This document shows, piece by piece, positions 43,302 to 52,650 of a stretch of 64,000 nt of DNA. The notes under the pieces were generated by a model that saw nothing but the letters and a program-made list of their open reading frames with translations, was not told where the DNA came from and did no database searches. The position numbers and the translations under genes were made by a program. Each line of letters starts with the position of its first letter. The first letter of the stretch is position 1. The stretch lies in the NCBI RefSeq assembly GCF_000223905.1, contig NC_015948.1, positions 744,001 to 808,000 on the forward strand, in the 5' to 3' direction. The DNA comes from Haloarcula hispanica ATCC 33960. GTDB taxonomy: Archaea > Halobacteriota > Halobacteria > Halobacteriales > Haloarculaceae.

Positions 43302-44648
43302 ATGGAAGTCGAAATTGCGACAATTGGCGGTTACGAGGCTGTAGGCCGACAGATGACGGCCGTCCGTGCAGGGGACGACGTCGTCATCTTCGACATGGGC
43401 CTGAACCTCTCGAAGGTACTGATTCACGACAACGTCGAGACGGAACGGATGCACTCGCTGGACCTCATCGACATGGGTGCCATCCCGGACGACCGGGTCA
43501 TGTCCGACCTGGAAGGCGACGTGAAGGCTATCGTGCCGACACACGGTCACCTCGACCACATCGGCGCGATTTCCAAGCTCGCCCACCGCTACGACGCACC
43601 CATCGTCGCGACGCCGTTCACCATCGAACTCGTCAAACAGCAGATCAAGAGCGAGGAGAAGTTCGGCGTCCAGAACGACCTCGTCAAGATGGACGCCGGC
43701 GAGACGATGTCCATCGGCGAGCGCAACGAACTGGAGTTCGTCAACGTCACACACTCCATCATCGACGCCATCAACCCCGTGCTTCACACGCCGGAAGGCG
43801 CAGTCGTCTACGGGCTCGACAAGCGGATGGACCACACGCCGGTCATCGGCGACCCCATCGACATGAAGCGGTTCCGCGAGATCGGCCGCGAGGGCGAGGG
43901 TGTCCTCTGTTATATCGAGGACTGTACGAACGCGGGCAAGAAGGGCCGCACGCCCTCCGAATCCGTCGCGCGTCGCCACCTCAAAGACGTGATGGACAGC
44001 GTCGCCGACTACGACGGCGGCATCGTCGCCACGACGTTCTCCTCACACATCGCTCGTGTCAAGAGCCTCGTCGAGTTCGCTGACGACATCGGCCGCCAGC
44101 CGGTGCTGCTCGGTCGCTCGATGGAGAAGTACTCCGGCACCGCCGAACGACTCGACTTCGTCGACTTCCCGGAGGACCTGGGCATGTACGGCCACCGGAA
44201 ATCCGTCGACCGGACGTTCAAGCGGATCATGAACGAAGGCAAGGAGAACTTCCTCCCCATCGTCACCGGCCATCAGGGCGAGCCCCGCGCGATGCTCACC
44301 CGTATGGGCCGCGGCGAGACGCCATACGAGCTAGACGACGGCGACAAAGTCATCTTCTCGGCCCGGGTCATTCCGGAGCCGACCAACGAGGGCCAGCGCT
44401 ACCAGTCCGAGAAGCTCCTGGGCATGCAGGGCGCGCGCATCTACGACGACATCCACGTTTCGGGCCACCTCCGCGAGGAGGGCCACTACGAGATGCTCGA
44501 CGCGCTCCAGCCGAAGAACGTCATTCCGGCCCACCAGAGCCTCGAAGGGTTCGCACCGTACGTCGACCTCGCGGAAAACATGGGCTACAAAGCCGGGCGG
44601 GACCTCCACATCACCCGCAACGGCAACATGATCCAGCTCACCGAGTAA
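43302..44648 (+). CDS. rnj: RNase J family ribonuclease
   Basis: 448 residues, the euryarchaeal RNase J length. Beta-CASP metallo-lactamase that degrades RNA 5' to 3' and sometimes cuts internally. Zinc motif THGHLDH has His81, His83, Asp85 and His86; the beta-CASP part carries [30 protein letters not shown] and the late [15 protein letters not shown] and VIPAHQ. The protein begins cleanly at [15 protein letters not shown]. It precedes idsA by 4 bases and follows a probable structured leader, so it may be regulated through its 5' end. Confidence 0.95.
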   Translation: MEVEIATIGGYEAVGRQMTAVRAGDDVVIFDMGLNLSKVLIHDNVETERMHSLDLIDMGAIPDDRVMSDLEGDVKAIVPTHGHLDHIGAISKLAHRYDAPIVATPFTIELVKQQIKSEEKFGVQNDLVKMDAGETMSIGERNELEFVNVTHSIIDAINPVLHTPEGAVVYGLDKRMDHTPVIGDPIDMKRFREIGREGEGVLCYIEDCTNAGKKGRTPSESVARRHLKDVMDSVADYDGGIVATTFSSHIARVKSLVEFADDIGRQPVLLGRSMEKYSGTAERLDFVDFPEDLGMYGHRKSVDRTFKRIMNEGKENFLPIVTGHQGEPRAMLTRMGRGETPYELDDGDKVIFSARVIPEPTNEGQRYQSEKLLGMQGARIYDDIHVSGHLREEGHYEMLDALQPKNVIPAHQSLEGFAPYVDLAENMGYKAGRDLHITRNGNMIQLTE

Positions 44649-44652
44649 ATCG

Positions 44653-45693
44653 ATGTCCGAACGCCATCAGCAGGTCGAAGACGCGATTGTCGCCCGACGA
44701 GACCGGGTCAACGACGCCCTCCCCGAGGACCTTCCGGTGCAGAAGCCGGACCACCTCTACGAGGCGTCGCGTTACCTGCTGGACGCGGGCGGGAAACGGC
44801 TCCGCCCGACGGTCCTGCTGCTGGTCGCGGAGTCGCTGCTCGACGTCGACCCGCTGACGGCAGACTACCGTGACTTCCCGACGCTCGAGGGCGGGCAGGC
44901 CGATATGATGTCGGCCGCCCTCGCTATCGAGGTCATCCAGACGTTCACGCTTATCCACGACGACATCATGGACGACGACGCGCTCCGACGCGGGGTGCCC
45001 GCCGTCCACAAGGAGTACGACCTCTCGACGGCGATTCTCGCCGGCGACACGCTGTACTCGAAGGCGTTCGAGTTCCTGCTCGATACGGGCGCGGCCCCCG
45101 AGCGGACCGTCGAGGCGAACAAGCGACTCGCGACGACGTGTACCCGCATCTGCGAGGGCCAGTCCCTCGACATCGAGTTCGAGCAACGCGACGTCGTCAC
45201 GCCCGAGGAGTACCTGGAGATGGTCGAACTCAAGACGGCCGTGCTGTACGGCGCGGCCGCCTCGATCCCGGCCACGCTGCTCGGGGCCGACGCGGAGACC
45301 GTCGACGCCCTGTACAACTATGGGCTCGACGTGGGGCGTGCGTTCCAGATTCAGGACGACCTGCTGGACCTGACGACGCCCTCTGAGAAACTCGGCAAGC
45401 AGCGCGGGTCCGACCTCGTCGAGAACAAGCAGACGCTGGTGACGCTGCACGCTCGCCAGCAGGGCGTCGACGTGGGCGACCTCGTCGACACGGACTCTGT
45501 CGAGGCCGTTTCGGAAGCCGAAATCGACGACGCCGTCGAGCGTCTGCGAGAGGTAGGGTCAATCGAGTACGCCCGCCAGACCGGGCAGGACCTCATCGCG
45601 AGCGGCAAGCAGAACCTCGAAGTCCTGCCGGACAACGAGTCCCGGTATCTGCTCGAAGGCATCGCGAACTACCTCGTCGAGCGCGACTACTGA
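44653..45693 (+). CDS. idsA: Geranylgeranyl/farnesyl diphosphate synthase
   Basis: 346 residues, all-alpha prenyl transferase. First Asp-rich motif DDIMD at 103-107, second in FQIQDDLLDL near 232. Lys/Arg residues in GGKRLRP bind the diphosphate. Phe98, five residues before the first Asp motif, is the position that in archaeal type I GGPP synthases limits chain length to C20, so GGPP is the likely main product. It follows rnj by 4 bases and completes the isoprenoid cluster. A T5 tract lies 16 bases after the stop. Confidence 0.95.
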   Translation: MSERHQQVEDAIVARRDRVNDALPEDLPVQKPDHLYEASRYLLDAGGKRLRPTVLLLVAESLLDVDPLTADYRDFPTLEGGQADMMSAALAIEVIQTFTLIHDDIMDDDALRRGVPAVHKEYDLSTAILAGDTLYSKAFEFLLDTGAAPERTVEANKRLATTCTRICEGQSLDIEFEQRDVVTPEEYLEMVELKTAVLYGAAASIPATLLGADAETVDALYNYGLDVGRAFQIQDDLLDLTTPSEKLGKQRGSDLVENKQTLVTLHARQQGVDVGDLVDTDSVEAVSEAEIDDAVERLREVGSIEYARQTGQDLIASGKQNLEVLPDNESRYLLEGIANYLVERDY

Positions 45694-45709
45694 GCGCTCC
45701 GACAGTCCG

Positions 45710-45714
45710 TTTTT
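45710..45714 (+). terminator. T-tract terminator after idsA
   Basis: Five T residues 16 bases after the idsA stop, a plausible transcription end of the rnj-idsA unit. Confidence 0.45.
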
Positions 45715-45780
45715 CCCGCGTCCTTCGACCCTGAACAGTGCTGGTCAGCAACTAAGACCGGTCAGCCCCTAGGCAGTCGT

Positions 45781-46716
45781 GTGACTCGGTTCCTCCTCTA
45801 CGGCGGCAAGGGCGGCGTGGGCAAGACCACAGTTGCGGCGGCGACCGGTCACCGGCTGGCAACAGCGGGCCACGAGACACTGGTCGTCTCCACCGACCCC
45901 GCACACTCGCTGGCCGACGCCGTCGAAACCGACGTCGGCGGCGACCCGACGGAAATCAAGTCGGGGCTATGGGGTGTCGAGATCGACCCACAGACCGGTA
46001 TCGACCGCTACCGGTCGCTGTTCGAGGCGCTGGCGTCGGAGTTTGCTGACGCCGGCATTCGGATGGACGAGGACGAAATCGCCGACCTGTTCACGACCGG
46101 CGTGATGCCCGGCAGCGACGAACTGGCGGCCATCGAGGGCATGGCGACGTACATCGAGAGCGACCGCTGGGACCGCGTGGTGTTCGACACTGCGCCGACC
46201 GGCCACACGCTCCGCCTGCTCGACCTCCCGTCCGTGATGGACCGCGGCGTCGCGACGGCGATGGACCTCCGGGATCAGGTCCGCCGGAAGGTCAACACCG
46301 CCCGGACCATGATGTTCGGCCCGATGGCGAACCGGCGCGACGACGGCCCGGACGACTTCACCGCGATGCGCGAGCGGATGGAGCGGGTCGGGATGGTCCT
46401 GCGGGACCCCGAACAGACGGCGTTCCGGGTCGTCACGATTCCGGAGACGATGGCCGTCCGCGAGACGGAGCGCTTGGTCGGGAAGCTCCGGGAGTTCGAG
46501 GTGCCGGTGACGACGCTGGTCGTGAACAAGGTCATCGAGGACGCCGGCGACTGCCAGCGCTGTCAGGGCAAACAGGCGGTGCAGGAGGAGGCGATAGCAC
46601 AACTCCGGGAGTCGCTGCCCGACCTTGACGTGTGGACGATTCCCGACCAGTCCGGCGAGGTGACTGGTCTTAGCGCGCTGGAACGGGTCGCGGGCTCGTT
46701 AAGTGCTGTGGAGTGA
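45781..46716 (+). CDS. ArsA/Get3 family ATPase
   Basis: 311 residues, GTG start. The deviant Walker A is GGKGGVGKTT at 8-17, followed by VVSTDPAHSLADAV and VVFDTAPTGHTLRLL. CxxC in DCQRCQGKQ near residue 262 resembles the zinc site that stabilises the Get3 dimer. Archaeal Get3 proteins handle tail-anchored membrane proteins; ArsA members drive arsenite export. Only one ATPase domain is present and no arsenite gene is near, which favours Get3-type targeting. Confidence 0.9.
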   Translation: MTRFLLYGGKGGVGKTTVAAATGHRLATAGHETLVVSTDPAHSLADAVETDVGGDPTEIKSGLWGVEIDPQTGIDRYRSLFEALASEFADAGIRMDEDEIADLFTTGVMPGSDELAAIEGMATYIESDRWDRVVFDTAPTGHTLRLLDLPSVMDRGVATAMDLRDQVRRKVNTARTMMFGPMANRRDDGPDDFTAMRERMERVGMVLRDPEQTAFRVVTIPETMAVRETERLVGKLREFEVPVTTLVVNKVIEDAGDCQRCQGKQAVQEEAIAQLRESLPDLDVWTIPDQSGEVTGLSALERVAGSLSAVE

Positions 46717-46819
46717 CCACTCTCCGTTTGCGGGTGACCCGTCGTGCGTAGAATACACGATTCGTCTGCAAACTTAACAACCGGAAAACACATACCGCCA
46801 TAGATGAGTTGCTTGCGTG

Positions 46820-47335
46820 ATGAATATTCGTCCGTTTCTTGCGGTGTTTCTCATCATCACTGTCGGTATCGTAGCTTCACTACTCCTGTTTCCCACCCTC
46901 TCTGCCCACAGCGGCCCGCCCGATGTAACGACGACTGACAAGCCGACGCTTGATCCATCTGTTCCAGCCCCATACCAAGGAACAAAAGCCGAACCCTCTG
47001 TCATCATCCAGGTCGGTGAAACTGGGAATGGCTTGCCGATTCAGGTTTGGAATGCTAGCCCGATGAATCGAACCGTATCCGTCGAGATAATACACAATGA
47101 CAGTGATTCCTCAGTCGTAACCCGGACAGAAACACTCCCACCGAACGGGACACTTTGGTTGGAAATCCCGTCTCCAGGGTACCTCCTCACAGTGACGGAC
47201 GAATCAACACAGACGACTGGAACGTACCCAGTAACAACTGACCATTTCGACTGTAATTCCCGGTTTGCAGAAGTCCGTATCGATAGCAACGGAACAGTTG
47301 GTTCTCGGACTGTCTCCACAAGTATGGGCTGTTGA
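46820..47335 (+). CDS. Membrane-anchored surface protein, unknown function
   Basis: 171 residues. An N-terminal helix (about 5-26) is followed by a predicted beta-sandwich outside the cell, with NRT, NDS and NGT sequons consistent with N-glycosylation. PNGTLWLEIPSPGYLLTV and the two Cys (Cys in FDCNS and SMGC, possibly a disulfide) are the only marked features. The GC content is lower than in its neighbours. No family was recognised. Confidence 0.7.
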   Translation: MNIRPFLAVFLIITVGIVASLLLFPTLSAHSGPPDVTTTDKPTLDPSVPAPYQGTKAEPSVIIQVGETGNGLPIQVWNASPMNRTVSVEIIHNDSDSSVVTRTETLPPNGTLWLEIPSPGYLLTVTDESTQTTGTYPVTTDHFDCNSRFAEVRIDSNGTVGSRTVSTSMGC

Positions 47336-47491
47336 CGGTGCTCGCTGTACTAATCAGTGTGTCTGCACCCTGTACTGAATGAAGCGAATCGTTGCAGACC
47401 AAGGAGCTATGTGAACCGTTTGCTGACACCCTGCCCCAATAGCTAGCCGAACCCGACGGCGTTTTGACCCTCCCAGTCGCAGGTCCCGGTA

Positions 47492-49231
47492 ATGGACGAC
47501 GAGCTGCGAGACCGAATCACGGAGGCGGCGGAGACGAACGCGCTCCTCAACGCGGTCAAACACGACAGCGAGGCACAGGTCGGGGCGATCATGGGGCCAC
47601 TCATGGGCGAGAACCCGGAGTTCCGCGAGTACGGCGACGAGATTCCGGGCGTTATCGCCCCGGTCGTCGAGCGGGTCAACGGCATGGATGCCGAGGAACG
47701 CCGTGAGCGGCTGGCGGAGTTAGCGCCGGACAAACTCGAAGAACTGGAGAGCGAGGACGAGGGCGAGGACCACCCGCTGCCGGACCTGCCCAACGCCGAC
47801 GAGTACGATACCGTCCGGATGCGGGTCGCACCGAACCCCAACGGCCCGTGGCACATCGGCCACGCGCGGATGGCCGCCGTCGTGGGGACGTACAAGGAGC
47901 GCTACGACGGGGAGTTCATCTGCCGCTTCGACGACACCGACCCCGAGACCAAGCGGCCGGATCTGGACGCCTATGACGCGATTCTGGACGCCATTGACTA
48001 TCTGGGCTTTGAGCCCGACGACGTAGTCAACGCCAGTGACCGGGTCGAGACGTACTATGAGTACGCCCGCGAACTCATCGACAGAGGCGGGGCCTACACC
48101 TGCTCGTGCCCGCAGGGTGAGTTCTCCGATCTGAAAAACAGCGGCGAAGCCTGCCCGCACCGCGAGAAGGACGCCGAGACCACGCGCTCGGAGTTCGAGG
48201 CGATGGTCGACGGCGAGTACGACAGCGGCGAGATGGTGCTGCGGGTCCGGACCGACATCACGCACAAGAACCCCGCGCTGCGGGACTTCGTCGCCTTCCG
48301 GATGGTCGACACCCCACACCCGCGTGCGGCGGCCGAGGAGTACCGCTGCTGGCCGATGCTGGACTTCCAGAGCGGGCTGGACGACCACCTGCTTGGCGTC
48401 ACGCACATCATCCGCGGCATCGACCTGCAGGATTCCGCGAAACGCCAGCAGTTCGTCTACGACTACTTCGACTGGGAGTACCCCGAGGTCATCCACTGGG
48501 GCCACGTCCAGGTCGACGAGTACGACGTGCCGCTGTCCACGTCGAGCATCGCCGAACTCATCGCGGACGGCGAACTCGCGGGCTGGGACGACCCCCGCGC
48601 GCCGACCGTCGCCAGCCTCGAACGGCGCGGCATCCGCGGCGAGGCCGTCGTCGACGCGATGATTCAACTGGGCACGTCCACCTCCAACGTCGATCTGGCG
48701 ATGTCGTCGATCTACTCGAACAACCGCGACCTCATCGACGACGACTCGGACCGGGCGTTCTTCGTCCGGGACAGCGACGACCATGGCGGCCTCGTCGAGC
48801 GCCAGGTCGTCGGCGGTCCGGACGCCGGCGAACCGCCCCTGCATCCGGACTTCGAGGAGCGTGGCCGCCGTGAGATTCCAGTGACCAGTGGCGTCGTGGT
48901 CGAGGGCGACGACCTGCCGGACCACGGCGCTCGCATCTGGCTCAAGGGGTACGGCTGTGTCCGCCACACCCGCGACGCTTTCGAGTACACCGGCGACGAC
49001 ATCGACGCCGTCCGCGAGGAGGGCGTCGACGTGATTCACTGGGCACCGGCTGATGGGCCACAGGTCCGCCTCCGGACGATGGACGGCGACGTGTCAGGCG
49101 TGGCCGAACCGGGACTGCGCCACTACGACGCCGACGAGGTGGTTCAGTTCGAACGCATCGGCTTCGCCCGCCTCGACGAGGTCGCGGACGACCCGGACAC
49201 GGAGTCCGTCGCGTACTTCACCCATCCCTGA
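47492..49231 (+). CDS. gltX: Glutamyl-tRNA synthetase
   Basis: 579 residues, archaeal class Ib enzyme of the GlnRS-like type. It charges tRNA-Glu and, lacking GlnRS, tRNA-Gln for GatDE. HIGH is at 121-124 (GPWHIGHAR). The catalytic second motif, normally KMSKS or SxSK, reads VPLSTSS here. A 90-residue helical N-terminal extension and a beta-barrel anticodon domain at the end fit archaeal forms. It precedes the membrane kinase in converging orientation. Confidence 0.95.
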   Translation: MDDELRDRITEAAETNALLNAVKHDSEAQVGAIMGPLMGENPEFREYGDEIPGVIAPVVERVNGMDAEERRERLAELAPDKLEELESEDEGEDHPLPDLPNADEYDTVRMRVAPNPNGPWHIGHARMAAVVGTYKERYDGEFICRFDDTDPETKRPDLDAYDAILDAIDYLGFEPDDVVNASDRVETYYEYARELIDRGGAYTCSCPQGEFSDLKNSGEACPHREKDAETTRSEFEAMVDGEYDSGEMVLRVRTDITHKNPALRDFVAFRMVDTPHPRAAAEEYRCWPMLDFQSGLDDHLLGVTHIIRGIDLQDSAKRQQFVYDYFDWEYPEVIHWGHVQVDEYDVPLSTSSIAELIADGELAGWDDPRAPTVASLERRGIRGEAVVDAMIQLGTSTSNVDLAMSSIYSNNRDLIDDDSDRAFFVRDSDDHGGLVERQVVGGPDAGEPPLHPDFEERGRREIPVTSGVVVEGDDLPDHGARIWLKGYGCVRHTRDAFEYTGDDIDAVREEGVDVIHWAPADGPQVRLRTMDGDVSGVAEPGLRHYDADEVVQFERIGFARLDEVADDPDTESVAYFTHP

Positions 49232-49239
49232 GGCCGCCG

Positions 49240-51681
49240 TCACGACGACTCTGCGGTCGGTTCTTCGCCCTGTGTCTCGATCTCGACGCCGCTGAACTCG
49301 AACTGGGCGCCGCCGTCCTCGCTGTCGGTAATTTTCAGTTCCCAGCCGTGGGCCTCGGCAATCGTCTCGACTATCGACAGGCCGAACCCGGTGCCGTCAT
49401 CGTTCGTACTGTAGCCCGATTCGAGAACGGCGTCGCGCTGGTCCGGCGGAATCCCCGGGCCGTCGTCGGCGACGTAGAAGCCGTCCGGCGTGGCTCCGAG
49501 CGTTATGGTGACCGCCCCTGCCCCGTCGGCCGCTGGCCCGGATTCGGGAGTAGCACCGTCTCTGCCGTGTTCCACAGCGTTTCGTACGAGGTTCTGGAAC
49601 AGTTCGACGAGACGGTCGGGGTCGGCCAGTACGCGCTCCGGCGGGTCCCGAATCCGGCGCTCGGCCGCGCTCGTTGGCGCGGCGTCCCACGCTCGAGCGA
49701 ACGTGTCTCGGAGCGACACCGGTTCGGGGTCGCCGATGTCACGCCCCTCGCGGGCCAGCGTCAGGGTGTGGTCGATGAGCGTCTCCATCCGATTGAGGGC
49801 GTCCGTTGCGGCCGTTATCGACTCGCGTACGTCCGCCGAAGCGTCCTGTGACGCCAGTTCCAGATGGCCGCTGGCGACCTGCAAGGGGTTCCGGAGGTCG
49901 TGGCTGACGAGGCTGGCGAACTCGTCCAGCCGCTCGTTCTGGAGTTGGAGTTGTCGCTCCCGCCGCTTCTGGTCGGTGATGTCCGTGATGACGGAGACGC
50001 TACCGACCACAGAACCACTGAGGCCGCGAATCGGGGCGGCGGCAAGACTCACGTCGACACGGCTCCCGTCTTTTCGCTGGAGTTCCGTTTCGTGGCCCGC
50101 CAGACGCTCGCCCTCGAGTACCTGCGCGTGAAGTTCGGCGGTCTGCCGTCGGTTCTCGGCCGGGATGACGGGGACTGTTTCGCCCAGAACCTCGTCGGCA
50201 GACCAGCCGAACAGCTCTGTCGCGGCGGGGTTCCAGACTTCGACGACCCCGTCGGTGTCCGTCGCAATAATCGCAAGCGGGGCAGCCTCGACGAGCGTCT
50301 CCAGACGCTCGGTCGTCACTGCGAGTTCGGACTCGATTTCCTTTCGCTGTGAGATGTCACGGACGATGCCGACTCGGCCGGACTCACCGCTGGCCAGTTC
50401 GATGTCCGCCGCATCGACTTCACAGGGGACCTGTTCGCCGGACGCGGTCCGGATCAGGAACTCTCCCGGCTCGTCGTCCATCGGTTCGGTTTCCATCTGT
50501 CCCAGCACCGTCTCGAAGCGTTCGCCGACGAGACTGTCCTCGACGGTACCGACCAGTTCGGCGAACGGGTCGTTGTACGTGACGAACCGGTCGTGCTCGT
50601 CGAGGACGTAGACGGGTTCGCTGACGCCCTCGAAAATCGTCTTGTACTGCGCCAGCCGCTGTTCGCGCTGTTTCCGCTCCGTGACATCCCGGAGGACGAC
50701 GAGCCGGCCAACGAGTCCATCGAACCGGTCGGTAAACGGTGACACTTCTAGTTCGACGAACCGCTGCTGGCCGTCCACGGAGAGCGCGAGTTCCGACCAG
50801 TCTGACTGTCCGTCGTCGTCGACCGTGACTTTGTCCCAGGTCGGGATGACGGCGTCTACTTGCTGGCCCACGAGCGTTTCCTCGGGGCCAGCGAGGAGGG
50901 TCTCGGCCGCTGGGTTCGCGTGGCTGATACAACCGTCGACGTCCAGAACGAGCGTTCCATCGCCCATCTGCTCGACGATGGTCTCCTGGGCGGCTGGCAC
51001 CGGGTCGAGTGTCTTGAACGTGTAGAGCCCGGTCGTCATCGCTATCCCGGAGACCCCCCAGGCGAAAATCGTGGCGTCTTCGGGTATCTGTAGGAAGTAC
51101 TGCTGGGTCAGCGCAATGGTCCAGGGAGCCAGCGCCGCGACGAGGACGGCAGCGGCCTGTGTTCGGTACAGGTGTCGCGAGCGGACGAACAACTGAACGA
51201 GAACGATTGTCCCGGCGAGCGCCGCAATCAGAATCGTCGCCATGTGGGCGACGAACACCGCTGTGAGGCCGGTCCCGGGCGTCACCACCAGCGACCCCAC
51301 GGAGCCGCTGGGCGGGAGGTCGAACAGCGATACGCCCGGAAAGACGAACACGGCCATCAGCATCAGTAGATCAAGCGACAGTAGCCCGACGGCCCGGCGC
51401 GTCACCGCCCGGTCGAAGTCGGCGTACTGCAACGCGGCGTGCAGCCAGGAGATGGCGACTGCACCCTGCGCGATGGTCGCGACCTGTCGGGCGAGCAACT
51501 GGGTCGACAGCGTCGTCGCGGTGATGTCGACGGCGTAGCTGGCAGCACCGACTGACAGAGCGAGGTGAAACACCACCATCGGCGTCCCGCCAGGGTCCTC
51601 CCGCTTGCGCCACGCGAGCAGTGAAAACACCGCGGAAAGGCCCGTCAGGACCCACAGGGCCGTCACGAAGCGGCCGTACAT
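49240..51681 (-). CDS. Membrane PAS sensor histidine kinase
   Basis: 813 residues. About seven membrane helices (1-220) of the histidine-kinase N-terminal 7TM type are followed by three PAS domains (about 225-335, 345-455 and 460-570), HisKA with His594 in LVSHDLRNPL, and an ATPase domain with ENLVRNAVEHG, DDGPGIP and GTGFGLSIVET. The first PAS has no LOV cysteine motif. No receiver domain is present, so a separate response regulator is expected; none is adjacent. It converges on gltX with 8 bases between. Confidence 0.93.
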   Translation of the reverse strand: MYGRFVTALWVLTGLSAVFSLLAWRKREDPGGTPMVVFHLALSVGAASYAVDITATTLSTQLLARQVATIAQGAVAISWLHAALQYADFDRAVTRRAVGLLSLDLLMLMAVFVFPGVSLFDLPPSGSVGSLVVTPGTGLTAVFVAHMATILIAALAGTIVLVQLFVRSRHLYRTQAAAVLVAALAPWTIALTQQYFLQIPEDATIFAWGVSGIAMTTGLYTFKTLDPVPAAQETIVEQMGDGTLVLDVDGCISHANPAAETLLAGPEETLVGQQVDAVIPTWDKVTVDDDGQSDWSELALSVDGQQRFVELEVSPFTDRFDGLVGRLVVLRDVTERKQREQRLAQYKTIFEGVSEPVYVLDEHDRFVTYNDPFAELVGTVEDSLVGERFETVLGQMETEPMDDEPGEFLIRTASGEQVPCEVDAADIELASGESGRVGIVRDISQRKEIESELAVTTERLETLVEAAPLAIIATDTDGVVEVWNPAATELFGWSADEVLGETVPVIPAENRRQTAELHAQVLEGERLAGHETELQRKDGSRVDVSLAAAPIRGLSGSVVGSVSVITDITDQKRRERQLQLQNERLDEFASLVSHDLRNPLQVASGHLELASQDASADVRESITAATDALNRMETLIDHTLTLAREGRDIGDPEPVSLRDTFARAWDAAPTSAAERRIRDPPERVLADPDRLVELFQNLVRNAVEHGRDGATPESGPAADGAGAVTITLGATPDGFYVADDGPGIPPDQRDAVLESGYSTNDDGTGFGLSIVETIAEAHGWELKITDSEDGGAQFEFSGVEIETQGEEPTAESS

Positions 51682-51884
51682 CGTTCCAGTAACGATACTC
51701 CTATTCCCACTTCATCTTATCGATAGATGGGTATTATTAGTAAAAAAAAATACGCTTGCCTGTAGTCGGTCTCCTCATTACCCGAATCATGCCTTCTAAC
51801 TCGACTGGGGCTACTTGCAGTGGTTATTTTAAACTCTCGATGAGCTGAATTACTGTTTGTTGTCATATACCATGGTTAGTAAGA

Positions 51885-51910
51885 CTTTTTACGAACTGCA
51901 ACACTAGTGT
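51885..51910 (+). promoter_or_regulatory. hsp20 TATA box and 10-base palindrome
   Basis: CTTTTTACG (51885-51893) is the likely TATA box, and ACACTAGTGT (51901-51910) is a perfect 10-base palindrome just downstream, ending 24 bases before the hsp20 ATG. It lies close to where transcription would start, a position suited to a repressor. Confidence 0.45.
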
Positions 51911-51921
51911 CAAATGGTCAC

Positions 51922-51929
51922 GAGGTGAT
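51922..51929 (+). promoter_or_regulatory. Strong Shine-Dalgarno site of hsp20
   Basis: GAGGTGAT matches 8 bases of the anti-Shine-Dalgarno end of 16S rRNA and is 5 bases before the ATG, one of the strongest sites in this window. Confidence 0.7.
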
Positions 51930-51934
51930 GGCCA

Positions 51935-52306
51935 ATGGCACTGCCAACAACCACACCGAGTTCCTGGATGCGCGGTCTTGACCTCCCGTCCCGCCTACTC
52001 GAAACCGGTAGCGACGACTACGAACTATATGAAGAGGACGACGAGTTCGTCCTCAACGTCGAGCTCCCGGGCTTTGACGTCGAGGACATCGACGTCTCCT
52101 GGGACGACGGCATGTTGAACATCGCCGCCGAACGTGAGGACGAACAGCGCGGCGAGCGTCGGACGTACCACCGACGCTTCCGGTTCCCGAAGCGGGTCGA
52201 CGACGAGGGTATCGCCGCGAACTACACCAACGGTATCCTCAAGGTGCGCCTGCCCGTCGAGGTAGGCGCGACGGCCCGCGGCAAGCAGATCGAGGTCGAA
52301 GGCTGA
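51935..52306 (+). CDS. Hsp20/alpha-crystallin small heat-shock protein
   Basis: 123 residues. The alpha-crystallin domain runs from about 28 to 115: FVLNVELPGFDVEDIDVSWDDGMLNIAAEREDE, HRRFRFPKRV and YTNGILKVRLPV with the terminal strand. It forms oligomers that hold unfolding proteins. A GAGGTGAT Shine-Dalgarno site and a palindrome near the TATA box suggest regulated, strong expression. A T5 tract 36 bases after the stop probably ends the transcript. Confidence 0.93.
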   Translation: MALPTTTPSSWMRGLDLPSRLLETGSDDYELYEEDDEFVLNVELPGFDVEDIDVSWDDGMLNIAAEREDEQRGERRTYHRRFRFPKRVDDEGIAANYTNGILKVRLPVEVGATARGKQIEVEG

Positions 52307-52342
52307 CCGTCGGGCCACAGGCGTACCGCCCGAGAACCGAGC

Positions 52343-52347
52343 TTTTT
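52343..52347 (+). terminator. T-tract terminator after hsp20
   Basis: Five T residues 36 bases after the hsp20 stop. Confidence 0.4.
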
Positions 52348-52411
52348 CGCTTCGTTCAGAACGATGCAACTGACTGTCAGGCCACTCAAGAACAGAGAGC
52401 CGGGGAGTGGG

Positions 52412-52519
52412 ATGGCAGTCATCGACCGGCAGGCTCCGGCGGACAGCGAGTTCAGCAGCGGTGACTTCGTTCGCCTGCAGGAACGCAGCAGTGACCAGTC
52501 GGCTATCGCGACCGTGTGA
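52412..52519 (+). CDS. Possible 35-residue microprotein
   Basis: ATG GCA GTC to TGA gives 35 residues beginning MAVIDRQAPADSEFSSGDFV and ending SAIATV. The composition (Asp, Glu, Ser) and GC at third positions resemble haloarchaeal coding sequence better than the alternative frames. No Shine-Dalgarno site or clear TATA box supports it, and no family was recognised. Confidence 0.25.
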   Translation: MAVIDRQAPADSEFSSGDFVRLQERSSDQSAIATV

Positions 52520-52650
52520 TCCAGCGACTGTGGTGGCACTGGTCGGTGCTGAGGCGTCGTTGGACGCCCGCGATGCCGACGCCTCGCTCGACCACGGCGT
52601 CGAGAGCGAATAGCGTCGGGCTTATGTCCGCGACGGCCCGACTGTAGCCC

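Larger units (their letters stand above)
52307..52650. other. 344-base intergenic region, possible tiny gene
   Basis: It holds the hsp20 terminator tract (52343-52347) and the hydrolase promoter. One frame, 52412-52519, would encode 35 residues with a plausible start and stop, scored separately with low confidence. A longer frame at 52407-52613 is Ser/Arg/Ala-rich and not convincing. Confidence 0.5.

Noticed and set aside
47720-49039. 439-codon frame on the minus strand opposite gltX
   Set aside because: High-GC genomes give long open frames opposite genes. The product lacks any domain and is Val/Arg/Asp/His-rich; gltX is unambiguous.
52407-52613. 68-codon frame between hsp20 and the hydrolase
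   Set aside because: It is Ser/Ala/Arg-rich, starts at a poor codon context and has no family look; the alternative short frame at 52412-52519 is kept only at low confidence.
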